In this document: one piece after another, positions 53,728 through 61,265 of the stretch
Layout: every line of letters starts with the position of its first letter
Numbering within the stretch: position 1 is the first letter of the stretch
NCBI RefSeq assembly: GCF_041740695.1
Contig: NZ_JBGSLK010000091.1
Location: 29,906 to 93,905, forward strand
DNA: 64,000 nucleotides
From: Haliscomenobacter sp041740695
GTDB taxonomy: Bacteria; Bacteroidota; Bacteroidia; Chitinophagales; Saprospiraceae
Direction: 5' to 3'
Translations under genes and position numbers: made by a program
Notes under the pieces: model-generated
What the model saw: only the letters and a program-made list of their open reading frames with translations
The model's database searches: none
What the model was told of the DNA's origin: nothing

Positions 53728-53829
53728 ACTGAGGTGATTCTTAAGTGTCTAAGGTTTCTTAGGTGGTGAAGAAGGAGGTTCTTTTTTCACCACCTAAGAA
53801 ACCTCAGAAACTTAAGAATCACCTTAGTA
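53728..53829. repeat. family A inverted repeat, copy 3
   Basis: ACTGAGGTGATTCTTAAGTG, TCTAAGGTTTCTTAGGTGG and the complement CACCACCTAAGAAACCTCAG, AAACTTAAGAATCACCTTAG. It lies the same distance after the gene-end fragment as copy 2 does after the intact gene. It ends 43 bp before the next start codon. Confidence 0.8.
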
Positions 53830-53871
53830 ATGATGCGCCAACGACGCCGCTTAAAGCAGGCTTAATTTTTC

Positions 53872-54708
53872 ATGCAAAAAAACGAATTACATCTCACCCA
53901 CGGAACCATCTCCTACCACCAATATGGAAATGGCCCCCACCTCTGGCTCGCCTTCCACGGCTTCGCTCAGGATGGAAGTGTTTTTGCAGCCTTAGCCCCT
54001 TATTTGCCCAAAGATGTCTGTTTGATTGCGCTGGATTTGCCCTGGCATGGGGCCTCCACTTGGGAGAAGGACTGTTTTTCTTTGAGTGACATACAGGAAG
54101 CTATTGATTTGTTGTTGGCCGAAAAACAGCAGTTGCGGTACAGCGCCTTGGGCTTTAGTTTTGGCGCTCGGCTTTGTTTAGCCCTGGCTCAAGTGGAAGC
54201 GCCACGTTGGGAGCATTTGGTTTTATTGGCCCCGGATGGATTGCCGCGCCGTGGTTGGTATGCTTTTTTTGATCACTTACCGTTAGTCCTCAAAAAACAA
54301 GTGGTTCGTTGGTTCGATCGGTCTGAGCTGTTGCTGAAGTGGGCGAACAAACTCTATGAATGGAAATGGTTGGATGCTTTCAGCGTGAAATTTGTGCGCC
54401 AGCACCTACAAACGGAAGCTACTCGCAAGCGCTTAAAAGGCATTTGGCTTTCTGCCGCCGCTTTTCCCACTCTACAGTCAAGCTGTTCCTTATTGTCTGC
54501 AAAGCCTGATCGAACCGTGCAGCTCATTACAGGGGAACGTGATGCGGTGATCCCGCCTGCTTCCTTTGCCCATCTGGCCCAACGAATCCCCCAACTGCAA
54601 TGGACAAGTATTGCCGAAGCCGGGCATGATTTGTTTCATGCCGCTGTTTTGCCCCAATGGGCCTCAGGTTTATTCAAGGATTCGCACGCGGATACCCATC
54701 CAGAGTGA
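53872..54708 (+). CDS. alpha/beta hydrolase
   Basis: A 278-residue alpha/beta hydrolase. AFHGFAQDG is the oxyanion region, GFSFGA the nucleophile elbow, GERDAVIPP supplies the acid and AGHDLFHA the histidine. Substrate unknown. Its last 39 bp overlap the end of the convergent beta-barrel protein gene, so the two share their 3' coding ends. Confidence 0.85.
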   Translation: MQKNELHLTHGTISYHQYGNGPHLWLAFHGFAQDGSVFAALAPYLPKDVCLIALDLPWHGASTWEKDCFSLSDIQEAIDLLLAEKQQLRYSALGFSFGARLCLALAQVEAPRWEHLVLLAPDGLPRRGWYAFFDHLPLVLKKQVVRWFDRSELLLKWANKLYEWKWLDAFSVKFVRQHLQTEATRKRLKGIWLSAAAFPTLQSSCSLLSAKPDRTVQLITGERDAVIPPASFAHLAQRIPQLQWTSIAEAGHDLFHAAVLPQWASGLFKDSHADTHPE

Positions 54709-56118
54709 CAAGGTATTGATGCGGTCGCGGCTAGGTCCAAATCCATCCGAAAAATGGCCGAGTGAATGTTGGTAGGTTGGTTGAGCAAATAGACTCCAGC
54801 GGTCGCTCATAAAATGTTCTACGCCCAAGCCCAGGTTGCCAGTGATGTAGCCGTTTTCTTTCACCGAGCCGCCTTCCAGGATTCCACCCGAGGTGTTGTC
54901 GAAGGGAACATCCCGCATCTCTGGTTTTAATGGCCCAGGGTTGGAAGAAGTGGTGGTAATGAAATAGGACGTCGAAGCAGCAACCTGCAAGGAACCTCCT
55001 ATCACTGCATACAAACGGGAGCGTTTGTGCAAGAAGAAATTATAACGTGCGTGGAAAGGAATATTGATGATGTCGAGGGCAACCTGATTGAACGAAGCTT
55101 TGGTATAGCCTTGATCTAAACTACCCTCGAGTTTTATGATCTGGCGAGGATTGTAAGGCTTCGCTGCATAAATCAAACCTGTACCCAATTCCCAACGGCC
55201 TCTTTCTGCTGAAAAAAGAATCCCTCCACTGTAGCCCAAGGCATAGCGGATGAACGCGTCGGTGCGGTTCTCTTCGTTGGCGGGTGTAATGATTTGATTG
55301 TAATCCGAACCACCAAACATGGCCGCACTCAAGAGGGTCTTTTTGCGGAATGGTTTCAGGGTATTGGCTTCAAAAATGTTCAGGCGTCGTGCCGATACCG
55401 CATTGGAACGTTGTTGGGCTAAGGGGGTCAATTGATTGCCAAACACGTAGTAATTGGACATGGCCTCAGCCTGATTGGGGTCTTCAATTGGTAGTTTTTG
55501 AGCTTCCAACTCAGGCGTTTTTCCAGCCAGGGTTAGGTTGGCAGATTCCAGTGTAGAGAGTACCTGGTGGTTGGGGTGTGATACAATTTCAACCTCGGGC
55601 GCATTGTAGGAAAATACCTGATCATGGCCTTTATTGTCCTGACGGATGTTGCGGCCTTGGCTCAAATTATTTTTAGGTGCCTTTGCGGCAGAGTGGTTCG
55701 TGGTTGTGGGTGGATTCAAACGTCCAGCAATTGCCTGCTGCTGAGGCGCGGTATTTTGATCAGGAAAAGAAGGTTTATTTTCTGGATTGGATAGTGGCAA
55801 TTGGACAAAAAGCAATAAGGCCAGCGTAAAAACCAAAACTTCGCCAAATTTGGAACCTAGGATAAGTTTGCGCAAATACAAAGCCTCCTCCATCCGACGG
55901 CGCAACCGCGCCCAATGCCGAGGTGCAGCCCCCACATTGAAATGCCGCATTTGTTGAAGTACTTCCCGGTCGAAAGCCGATTCAGCGGCATTCACAGGCT
56001 CAAGTTCTTCATCAAAAGACATGGCTTCTTCCATCCGTTGCCAATGGTCGGCACGGAACTCCGGATTCAGGTTCTCCAGTTTTTCGCGAATGAGTCGGTC
56101 AAATTGCGGCTGCTCCAT
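54670..56118 (-). CDS. ECF-sigma-linked TM protein with outer-membrane beta-barrel-like C-terminus
   Basis: A 482-residue protein overlapping the sigma-factor gene by 20 bp. Residues 1-90 are cytoplasmic-type and carry two copies of a helical motif: IREKLENLNPEFRADHWQRM (10-29) and a second ending PRHWARLRRRMEEAL (about 52-80). One membrane helix (about 92-110) is followed by a disordered Pro/Asn-rich region, then a C-terminal region (about 270-482) of alternating strands like outer-membrane barrels (GLGVEHFMSDRWSLFAQPTY). By position it is likely an anti-sigma factor or sensor. An inner-membrane helix joined to a barrel-like domain is odd. Confidence 0.75.
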   Translation of the reverse strand: MEQPQFDRLIREKLENLNPEFRADHWQRMEEAMSFDEELEPVNAAESAFDREVLQQMRHFNVGAAPRHWARLRRRMEEALYLRKLILGSKFGEVLVFTLALLLFVQLPLSNPENKPSFPDQNTAPQQQAIAGRLNPPTTTNHSAAKAPKNNLSQGRNIRQDNKGHDQVFSYNAPEVEIVSHPNHQVLSTLESANLTLAGKTPELEAQKLPIEDPNQAEAMSNYYVFGNQLTPLAQQRSNAVSARRLNIFEANTLKPFRKKTLLSAAMFGGSDYNQIITPANEENRTDAFIRYALGYSGGILFSAERGRWELGTGLIYAAKPYNPRQIIKLEGSLDQGYTKASFNQVALDIINIPFHARYNFFLHKRSRLYAVIGGSLQVAASTSYFITTTSSNPGPLKPEMRDVPFDNTSGGILEGGSVKENGYITGNLGLGVEHFMSDRWSLFAQPTYQHSLGHFSDGFGPSRDRINTLSLWMGIRVRILE

Positions 56119-56674
56119 TTTCGTCGTAGTTGCGAGACATCAACATCTCTTTCAGTTTGAGGCGCGCCTTCACCAGGTTAGACCGGGAGGTGCTTTCGGT
56201 AATGTTCAAAAGGTCGGCAATTTCCTTGTGGGAATAACCTTCCAAGATGTACAGGTTGAAAACGGTTCGGTATGCAGGAGTGAGTTGTTGGATGGCTTCC
56301 AGGATTTCCTGTTGGCTGCACATGCTCACGGCATCGGCGTCTTCTACGCTCAGTTGGACGGCCTGATCGATATCTTCAGTACGGCGACGGATACTTTTGC
56401 GGTAAAAATCAATGGCCGTATTGACCATGATGCGCCGCATCCACGCCGTGATTGAAGTACCTGGCTGAAATTTATTCACATTTTTGAAAACCTTGATAAA
56501 GCCTTCGTGCAAAATGTCGAGGGCATCTTCTTCTCCGTTTGAGTAGCGGAGGCAAACGCCCATCATTTTACCGTAGTACTGCTCATACAAAGCTTGTTGT
56601 GCCCAACGCTCTCGCCGTACACAGGCTTGTATCAAGTCGTCTTCTCCATAGTTGGCAGGCCATGCTATCTCCAT
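56099..56674 (-). CDS. ECF-type RNA polymerase sigma factor
   Basis: A sigma-70 family extracytoplasmic-function factor of 191 residues. Region 2 (about 15-90) contains ACVRRERWAQQALYEQYYGK and TSITAWMRRIMVNTAIDFYR; region 4 (about 125-185) contains LTPAYRTVFNLYILEGYSHK and EIADLLNITESTSRSNLVKA. The start MEIAWPANYG is preferred over an in-frame extension of 35 codons that is not like the family. The overlapping partner protein gene follows, suggesting sigma/anti-sigma control. Confidence 0.9.
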   Translation of the reverse strand: MEIAWPANYGEDDLIQACVRRERWAQQALYEQYYGKMMGVCLRYSNGEEDALDILHEGFIKVFKNVNKFQPGTSITAWMRRIMVNTAIDFYRKSIRRRTEDIDQAVQLSVEDADAVSMCSQQEILEAIQQLTPAYRTVFNLYILEGYSHKEIADLLNITESTSRSNLVKARLKLKEMLMSRNYDENGAAAI

Positions 56675-56833
56675 AGACCACGAAAATTTATCCAAGCTAC
56701 AAAGATTATTCCACACTGCCAATAGCCTTCTCAAATTGGGTCGGTAAATCGACAATTGGGGAACGTATCGGGATTCCAAAATGCTGCTTAGTGCAGCATA
56801 GATTTAGTGGAATAAATACTCCATTTTTTAACG

Positions 56834-56873
56834 ACAAACGGCACGCTCTTTGTGCAAAGAGCGTGCCGTTTGT
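56834..56873. repeat. perfect 19-bp palindromic hairpin
   Basis: ACAAACGGCACGCTCTTTG and its exact complement are separated by only two bases. It lies between the sigma-factor gene and the metS-like gene. No U-tract follows on either side. Possible transcript barrier, or a protein site upstream of the sigma factor. Confidence 0.65.
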
Positions 56874-56884
56874 AAAGAGGTGAC

Positions 56885-56933
56885 CACACTACTGGACATT
56901 TTTATTTTCAGATGCGAAATGTCCAGCAGTGTG
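56885..56933 (-). terminator. 17-bp imperfect stem-loop after the metS-like gene
   Basis: CACACTACTGGACATTT pairs with AAATGTCCAGCAGTGTG with one mismatch around a 15-base loop. On the minus strand it begins 11 bp past the small gene's stop. Together with the adjacent hairpin it probably separates the transporter unit from the sigma-factor gene. Confidence 0.55.
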
Positions 56934-56944
56934 ATAGGTGACTA

Positions 56945-57064
56945 TTAGTCCTCCTCCTCGTGTTGCTGTGCTGGCGTGGTCAGTACTTTGTAAAAAAAGT
57001 ACGTAGTGAAAGCAGCCACCGTAATATTTGCGCCAAGATACATGATCAATGCAGTTGTATTCAT
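56945..57064 (-). CDS. MetS-like small subunit of an NSS transporter (39 residues)
   Basis: The short ORF encodes MNTTALIMYLGANITVAAFT, then TYFFYKVLTTP and an acidic tail (QQHEEED). One membrane helix plus a short charged tail fits the MetS-type small proteins found next to NSS-family methionine/alanine transporters. It starts 20 bp after the stop of such a transporter on the same strand. Its small size makes it easy to miss. Probably needed for transport activity, by family analogy. Confidence 0.8.
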   Translation of the reverse strand: MNTTALIMYLGANITVAAFTTYFFYKVLTTPAQQHEEED

Positions 57065-57084
57065 GGTAATAGTTTTTTGAATGA

Positions 57085-58671
57085 TTAATGCGTGAATCTA
57101 CCTTCGCGTTGGCGCTTGCGGTAAGCCACGTATACCAATACCGCAATCCCTATCCAAATGGCCAAAAGCCCAATGCGTGCGATGTTTTGGTACAAAATTG
57201 TTTTTTTCAGGTGGGCAATCACGGCGGGGTCAGTAGCCTCAGCAATTTGAGCGTACAGACCAGTGTTCATGATTTTTTCCCAGTTCGCAGGCATACTTGT
57301 AAACAATACCCAACCCAGAATAACTGGGGTCACGTATTGAATGATGTACTTGAAAACAATCGGTACTTTGATGTCGGCACCGCGGGTGATTTCTTCCCAG
57401 CCTTTTTTCATGCCAAAAACCCAAGCAAAAAGGATGATTTCGAAGAAAGCAAAAACAACCAAGGATACCGTACCGGCCCAGTGGTCGTATTCGTCGAAGA
57501 CGCCATAGTTGAAGAACAAGACAGTAGGTAGTCCCAAAATTCCTACAGTAGCCCCAAAAGCCCAGGCGGCACGTTCTCTTTTCCAGCCAAATTCATCCTG
57601 CAGGAAGCCCACACAAGGGGTTCCCATGGCCAGGGATGAAGTAATGCCCGCAAAAAACAACAAACCAAACCACATCACACTGGCCATAACCGCCAGGAAT
57701 GGGCCCCATTGTTGGAACAAAAACGGCAGGGTGCGGAAACCAAGACCCAAACCACCCACTTTATTCACCAGTTCCAGCATACCATCTACGCCAAAATAAC
57801 CAACGGTAATTGGAATAACGATGGCACCACCTAAACACACTTCGACAAATTCGTTCATCCAACCCGCACTCATGGCGTTGAGTGCTACGTCGTCGCGGGA
57901 TTTGAGGTACGAGGAATAACACTGGATACTACCCATGCCCACCGAGAGGGTAAAGAAGATTTGCCCGGCGGCGGCCAGCCAGACTTTGGGCGACCAGATG
58001 GTGGAAAAGTCGGGTGTCCAGAGGTAATTCAAACCTTCAGTACCTGCATACAAGGCATTTCCACTGCCAGGCTGCAAAGTCACCCCACGAATGGCCAGAA
58101 TAACGCCAAACAGGATCAACAAAGGCATACCAACTTTGGCTACTTTTTCTACTCCACCACTCAAACCGCGGGACAAAATCCAGGTATTGAGCACCAAACA
58201 AATGACCCAGAAAATGATCGGCTGGGCATCACTTAAGCTGGTATAATTCGTAAAGAAGTTGGCCACTTCGTCGCGGGTTTGCCCATTGAAGGTACCCGAT
58301 ATTGAGTGCCAAACGTAACCCAAAGTCCAACTTTCCAGGTAGCAATAATAAGCTGCTACGGCCAGGTTGGTAAAAATACCAAATACCCCGATGTATTTCC
58401 AGAAGCGGTATTTCGACATGGAATCAAGGATAAAAGGGGTACTGTGGTGGCCGTATTTACCACCAAATCGTCCCATCGACCATTCCACAAACAACAGTGG
58501 AATACCCATCAATAAAAAACAGACGAGGTAGGGAATGATGAAAGTACCACCACCGTTTTGGATGGCCTGTACGGGGAAGCGCAGGAAGTTACCCAGACCT
58601 ACCGCGTTGCCCGCCATGGCCAGTACCAGGCCAACTCGGGAGCCCCAGGATTCTGTATTGCTACTACTCAT
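57085..58671 (-). CDS. NSS family sodium-dependent amino acid transporter (MetP-like)
   Basis: A 528-residue polytopic sodium symporter of the neurotransmitter:sodium type. The first helix reads WGSRVGLVLAMAGNAVGLGNFLRFP, with the unwound Na+/substrate site of LeuT-fold proteins. About twelve helices follow, including SVGMGSIQCYSSYLKSRDDV. Because a MetS-like subunit gene follows, methionine and alanine are likely substrates. The length and the MetS partner support MetP over other NSS members. Confidence 0.92.
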   Translation of the reverse strand: MSSSNTESWGSRVGLVLAMAGNAVGLGNFLRFPVQAIQNGGGTFIIPYLVCFLLMGIPLLFVEWSMGRFGGKYGHHSTPFILDSMSKYRFWKYIGVFGIFTNLAVAAYYCYLESWTLGYVWHSISGTFNGQTRDEVANFFTNYTSLSDAQPIIFWVICLVLNTWILSRGLSGGVEKVAKVGMPLLILFGVILAIRGVTLQPGSGNALYAGTEGLNYLWTPDFSTIWSPKVWLAAAGQIFFTLSVGMGSIQCYSSYLKSRDDVALNAMSAGWMNEFVEVCLGGAIVIPITVGYFGVDGMLELVNKVGGLGLGFRTLPFLFQQWGPFLAVMASVMWFGLLFFAGITSSLAMGTPCVGFLQDEFGWKRERAAWAFGATVGILGLPTVLFFNYGVFDEYDHWAGTVSLVVFAFFEIILFAWVFGMKKGWEEITRGADIKVPIVFKYIIQYVTPVILGWVLFTSMPANWEKIMNTGLYAQIAEATDPAVIAHLKKTILYQNIARIGLLAIWIGIAVLVYVAYRKRQREGRFTH

Positions 58672-58726
58672 ACCATTGTGAAGGTTAGTGATTGAATAAG
58701 GTTTTATTGGTAAAAATGAATCAAAT

Positions 58727-59263
58727 TTAAAAACTATTCCGCCACATCATACTTTCTACTGGTTTTTCTGTGCGTTGATTGTATTTGGCGTCGGTTTTGA
58801 GGTTGTAGTAACGTTCGATTTCTCCTTCCACGGCAAAATAAATGAGTTGGCCGATGGGCATCCCCATGTAAACCCGTACGGGTTGGGTGCAAGAAATTTC
58901 GAGGGTCCAGGTATTGCAAAAACCTACATCACCTTTGCCTGCGGTGGCGTGAATGTCGATGCCCAGGCGGCCCACGCTGGATTTGCCTTCGAGAAAAGGG
59001 ACGGCATTGTGGGTTTCGGTGTATTCCTCGGTTACGCCCAAGTACAAAATGCCGGGGTGTAGTACAAAACCTGTTTCGGGTATTTCGAAGTGTTCTATTT
59101 CGTTGTGTTTGCGGGCGTCCAGGACTTGGTCTTTGTACATGGCCAGCCATTTGCCCAGGTGTACATCGTAGGAATTGGTGCCCAGACAGTCGCGGCTAAA
59201 AGGTTCAATGACGATTTTTTTTGCCTCAATTGACTCTAAAATCTTCTTGTCCGAAAAAATCAT
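58727..59263 (-). CDS. dcd: dCTP deaminase
   Basis: Converts dCTP to dUTP (some forms go directly to dUMP) in dTTP synthesis. The 178-residue trimer-forming protein contains LEGKSSVGRLGIDIHATAGK, the substrate-site segment with the family's Ser/Arg and catalytic-region residues, and NSYDVHLG near residue 30. The length is slightly shorter than E. coli Dcd. It stands alone, with a family C element 20 bp upstream. Confidence 0.93.
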   Translation of the reverse strand: MIFSDKKILESIEAKKIVIEPFSRDCLGTNSYDVHLGKWLAMYKDQVLDARKHNEIEHFEIPETGFVLHPGILYLGVTEEYTETHNAVPFLEGKSSVGRLGIDIHATAGKGDVGFCNTWTLEISCTQPVRVYMGMPIGQLIYFAVEGEIERYYNLKTDAKYNQRTEKPVESMMWRNSF

Positions 59264-59283
59264 GTGTTCGAGTGGTTTTCTAT

Positions 59284-59399
59284 GGGGCGATAAAAAAATA
59301 AGTGTTCATTTTGCCAAAGGGTTAGATGAGTAAACAATTCATTTCAAGTGTCTTATCTAATCCTTTGGCTCAGAAAAAATGGACACTTATTTTTGCCCC
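59284..59399. repeat. family C palindromic element, copy 2 (116 bp)
   Basis: Begins GGGGCGATAAAAAAATAAGT and ends GGACACTTATTTTTGCCCC. Its length equals that of the copy at 10799, in inverted orientation, and loop sequence (TTTCAAGTGTCTTATCT) is shared exactly. Arm changes are partly compensated (GCGCTCA/TGAGCGC there, GTGTTCA/GGACAC here). It sits between the dcd start and the stop of the WD40 gene. Confidence 0.75.
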
Positions 59400-59434
59400 A
59401 CTACTATGAAGGCGGCAAGGTACAAAATTAAATT

Positions 59435-60382
59435 TTACGACAAACTCCGCCACAACATGATGCTGCGGTCGTCACTGGCGGAAACCAGAAGATCGTCGTG
59501 CGTTGACCAGAGCAAGGCATTGACCGAATTGACGTGGCAATGATCCCGGATGGTGTTCAATACTTTGTTTAACTTAAAACTTTCAGCATCCCAGATTTTG
59601 ATGGTTCGATCGCGGCTGGCGGTGGCAAACAGAGTGCCTGTGGGGTTAAAAACAATGTCATTGATGGTAAACAAGTGGGCAGCTTGTGAATTGAGCAAAT
59701 CCAGGTTCTCGGCATCCCAAACGTTGAGCAGGGCATCCCTGCCACCACTGACGAGGTATCGGCCATCGGGGCTGTATTGCACACAAAAAACCGAGTGGTT
59801 GTGCGCTTTGGGGATACTGGCTTTGATTTGAAAGGTATCAATGTCTACAATGTAGAGGTTATGGTCGCTGGCCCCTACTGCAATTTCCTGGCGGATGGGG
59901 CAGTAAGCCAATCCACGCAGGCTTTGGTGGCTGAGTTGAATGCTCTCCAGGGTACGGGCAGTGTGGATGTCCCAACGCGTCAAGATGCCATCGCCCCCTG
60001 CGGTAAACACCTGCTCCCCTATGCGCAGGATGCGGTAAACACCCTTGCGGTGGTGAGCGATGTTTTTGGTTTGCTCGGGTTCGCTCAGGTCTACCCAATG
60101 CACCCCCCCATTCATGTTGCCAACCACAACTTGATTGAGATCGGGCAAATGTAAAAGGGAAAAAATTTGGGTATCCACTTTGGCGATCAATTTGCCCAAT
60201 TCGGGTGCTTCCAGGTCCCAACGCACCACCCAACCCTCCCCTGCTCCGGAAAGGAAAAAACGGGAATCATCCGTTGGACTCAGGGCAAATACCGCAGCAT
60301 TGTGACCGGTGAGTACGGCATGGCGTTGAAGAGGTAAGGAAGAACCCATATTTTTCTTGGCTTTGATGCGCTTTTTTGACAA
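59435..60382 (-). CDS. WD40 repeat protein
   Basis: A 315-residue cytoplasmic seven-bladed WD40 propeller. Blades end in WD-type dipeptides (VVRWDLE, LTRWDIH, LNVWDAE, IKIWDAE, IMLWRSL), with GH or similar starts (TGHNAAVFALSP, AHNHSVFCVQYSP). No enzymatic motif. It probably acts as a protein-protein scaffold. No neighbour suggests a partner. Confidence 0.9.
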   Translation of the reverse strand: MSKKRIKAKKNMGSSLPLQRHAVLTGHNAAVFALSPTDDSRFFLSGAGEGWVVRWDLEAPELGKLIAKVDTQIFSLLHLPDLNQVVVGNMNGGVHWVDLSEPEQTKNIAHHRKGVYRILRIGEQVFTAGGDGILTRWDIHTARTLESIQLSHQSLRGLAYCPIRQEIAVGASDHNLYIVDIDTFQIKASIPKAHNHSVFCVQYSPDGRYLVSGGRDALLNVWDAENLDLLNSQAAHLFTINDIVFNPTGTLFATASRDRTIKIWDAESFKLNKVLNTIRDHCHVNSVNALLWSTHDDLLVSASDDRSIMLWRSLS

Positions 60383-60426
60383 AAAATAACGGTGAAAAAT
60401 TTAGTTATTTGCAACAATTAGCGCTT

Positions 60427-60592
60427 ACGACTAGCGGCAGCGCCGCAAAACGTCTGTAGATTTAGTGCATGATACCAGCGTACAAGGTGCAGCGCACCGA
60501 AACATTTCGCGAGTATTGTTCCGGTGCGCTGCACCTCCATGCTGGATTTTTGTCCTTTTTCTACAGACGTTTTGCGGCTCTGACGCTGGTCG
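60427..60592. repeat. family D units 3a/3b, head-to-head dimer (166 bp palindrome)
   Basis: Unit 3a (ACGACTAGCGGCAGCGCC ... AAGGTGCAGCGCACCGAAAC) is followed after about 15 bases by an inverted unit 3b (CCGGTGCGCTGCACCTCC ... CTACAGACGTTTTGCGGCTC, GCTGGTCG). Each unit keeps the GGTGC/GCACC and GGC/GCC hairpins of family D. The dimer occupies most of the 240-bp gap before the phosphopantetheinyl transferase gene and would form a large cruciform or RNA hairpin in its leader. Confidence 0.7.
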
Positions 60593-60623
60593 ATGCGCTC
60601 AAATATATGCATATAGACCAGAA

Positions 60624-61265
60624 ATGCCAATCGTTAGTCAACATCAAGATCAGAGTACCTACGCCATCTGGCGCATTGAAGAATCCGAAGCGTGGTTTTT
60701 GGAACAGTTGCAACTCAGTGCCGCTGAGCATGCTCAGTTGGAAGCCATTAAAGGTTGGCGAAGAATGGAGTGGTTGGCAGTTCGCCAGCTGGTGGCAGCA
60801 TTGGTTCCGGGAGCTGAAAGGGCTATCCTAGTCAAGGATGAATACGGCAAGCCACATTTACACAATAGCCCGCTGCATGTTTCAATCAGCCACTCCCATC
60901 AGTTGGCGGCAGCGATGGTGGGAAAAAAAGTGCTAGGCATTGACATTCAACAAATAGTCGAAAAAATCGGGCGGCTGGCCCCACGTTTTTTAAGTCCACG
61001 CGAACTGGCGTTTATCCATCCAGCCGAACACCGCATCGCCCACCTACACGTATGTTGGTGTGCCAAAGAAGCGCTGTACAAGGCTTATGGAAAACGGGAA
61101 ATCGATTTTTGCGACCACCTTCTACTCGATCCTTTTGACTATCAAACAGAAGGTGGCTCATTTCAAGGGCGGGTCATCAAGGACGAATTTGAAGCCACTT
61201 TTGCCTTAAAGTACAGTAAGTTTGAAGATTGTATGTTGGTGACTGCCACTATTTTGGAGGTATAA
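60624..61265 (+). CDS. 4'-phosphopantetheinyl transferase (Sfp type)
   Basis: Transfers the phosphopantetheine arm of CoA to carrier proteins of fatty-acid, polyketide or peptide synthesis. The 213-residue protein has VSISHSH (86-92), the metal/CoA motif GIDIQ (105-109) and WCAKEALYK (145-153). The ATG at 60624 is chosen because the upstream frame lies inside the family D dimer. Its stop is immediately next to the stop of the convergent membrane protein gene. Confidence 0.92.
   Translation: MPIVSQHQDQSTYAIWRIEESEAWFLEQLQLSAAEHAQLEAIKGWRRMEWLAVRQLVAALVPGAERAILVKDEYGKPHLHNSPLHVSISHSHQLAAAMVGKKVLGIDIQQIVEKIGRLAPRFLSPRELAFIHPAEHRIAHLHVCWCAKEALYKAYGKREIDFCDHLLLDPFDYQTEGGSFQGRVIKDEFEATFALKYSKFEDCMLVTATILEV

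Noticed and set aside
50711..53829. Integrative element with a simple att-site duplication
   Set aside because: No integrase or recombinase is present, and the two gene ends differ at about 18 of 117 positions, mostly synonymous, which fits an old paralogue better than a copied attachment site. Kept only as an open alternative.
60465..60623. N-terminal extension of the phosphopantetheinyl transferase
   Set aside because: The extra 53 codons lie in the family D dimer and encode Cys-rich sequence unlike the family.
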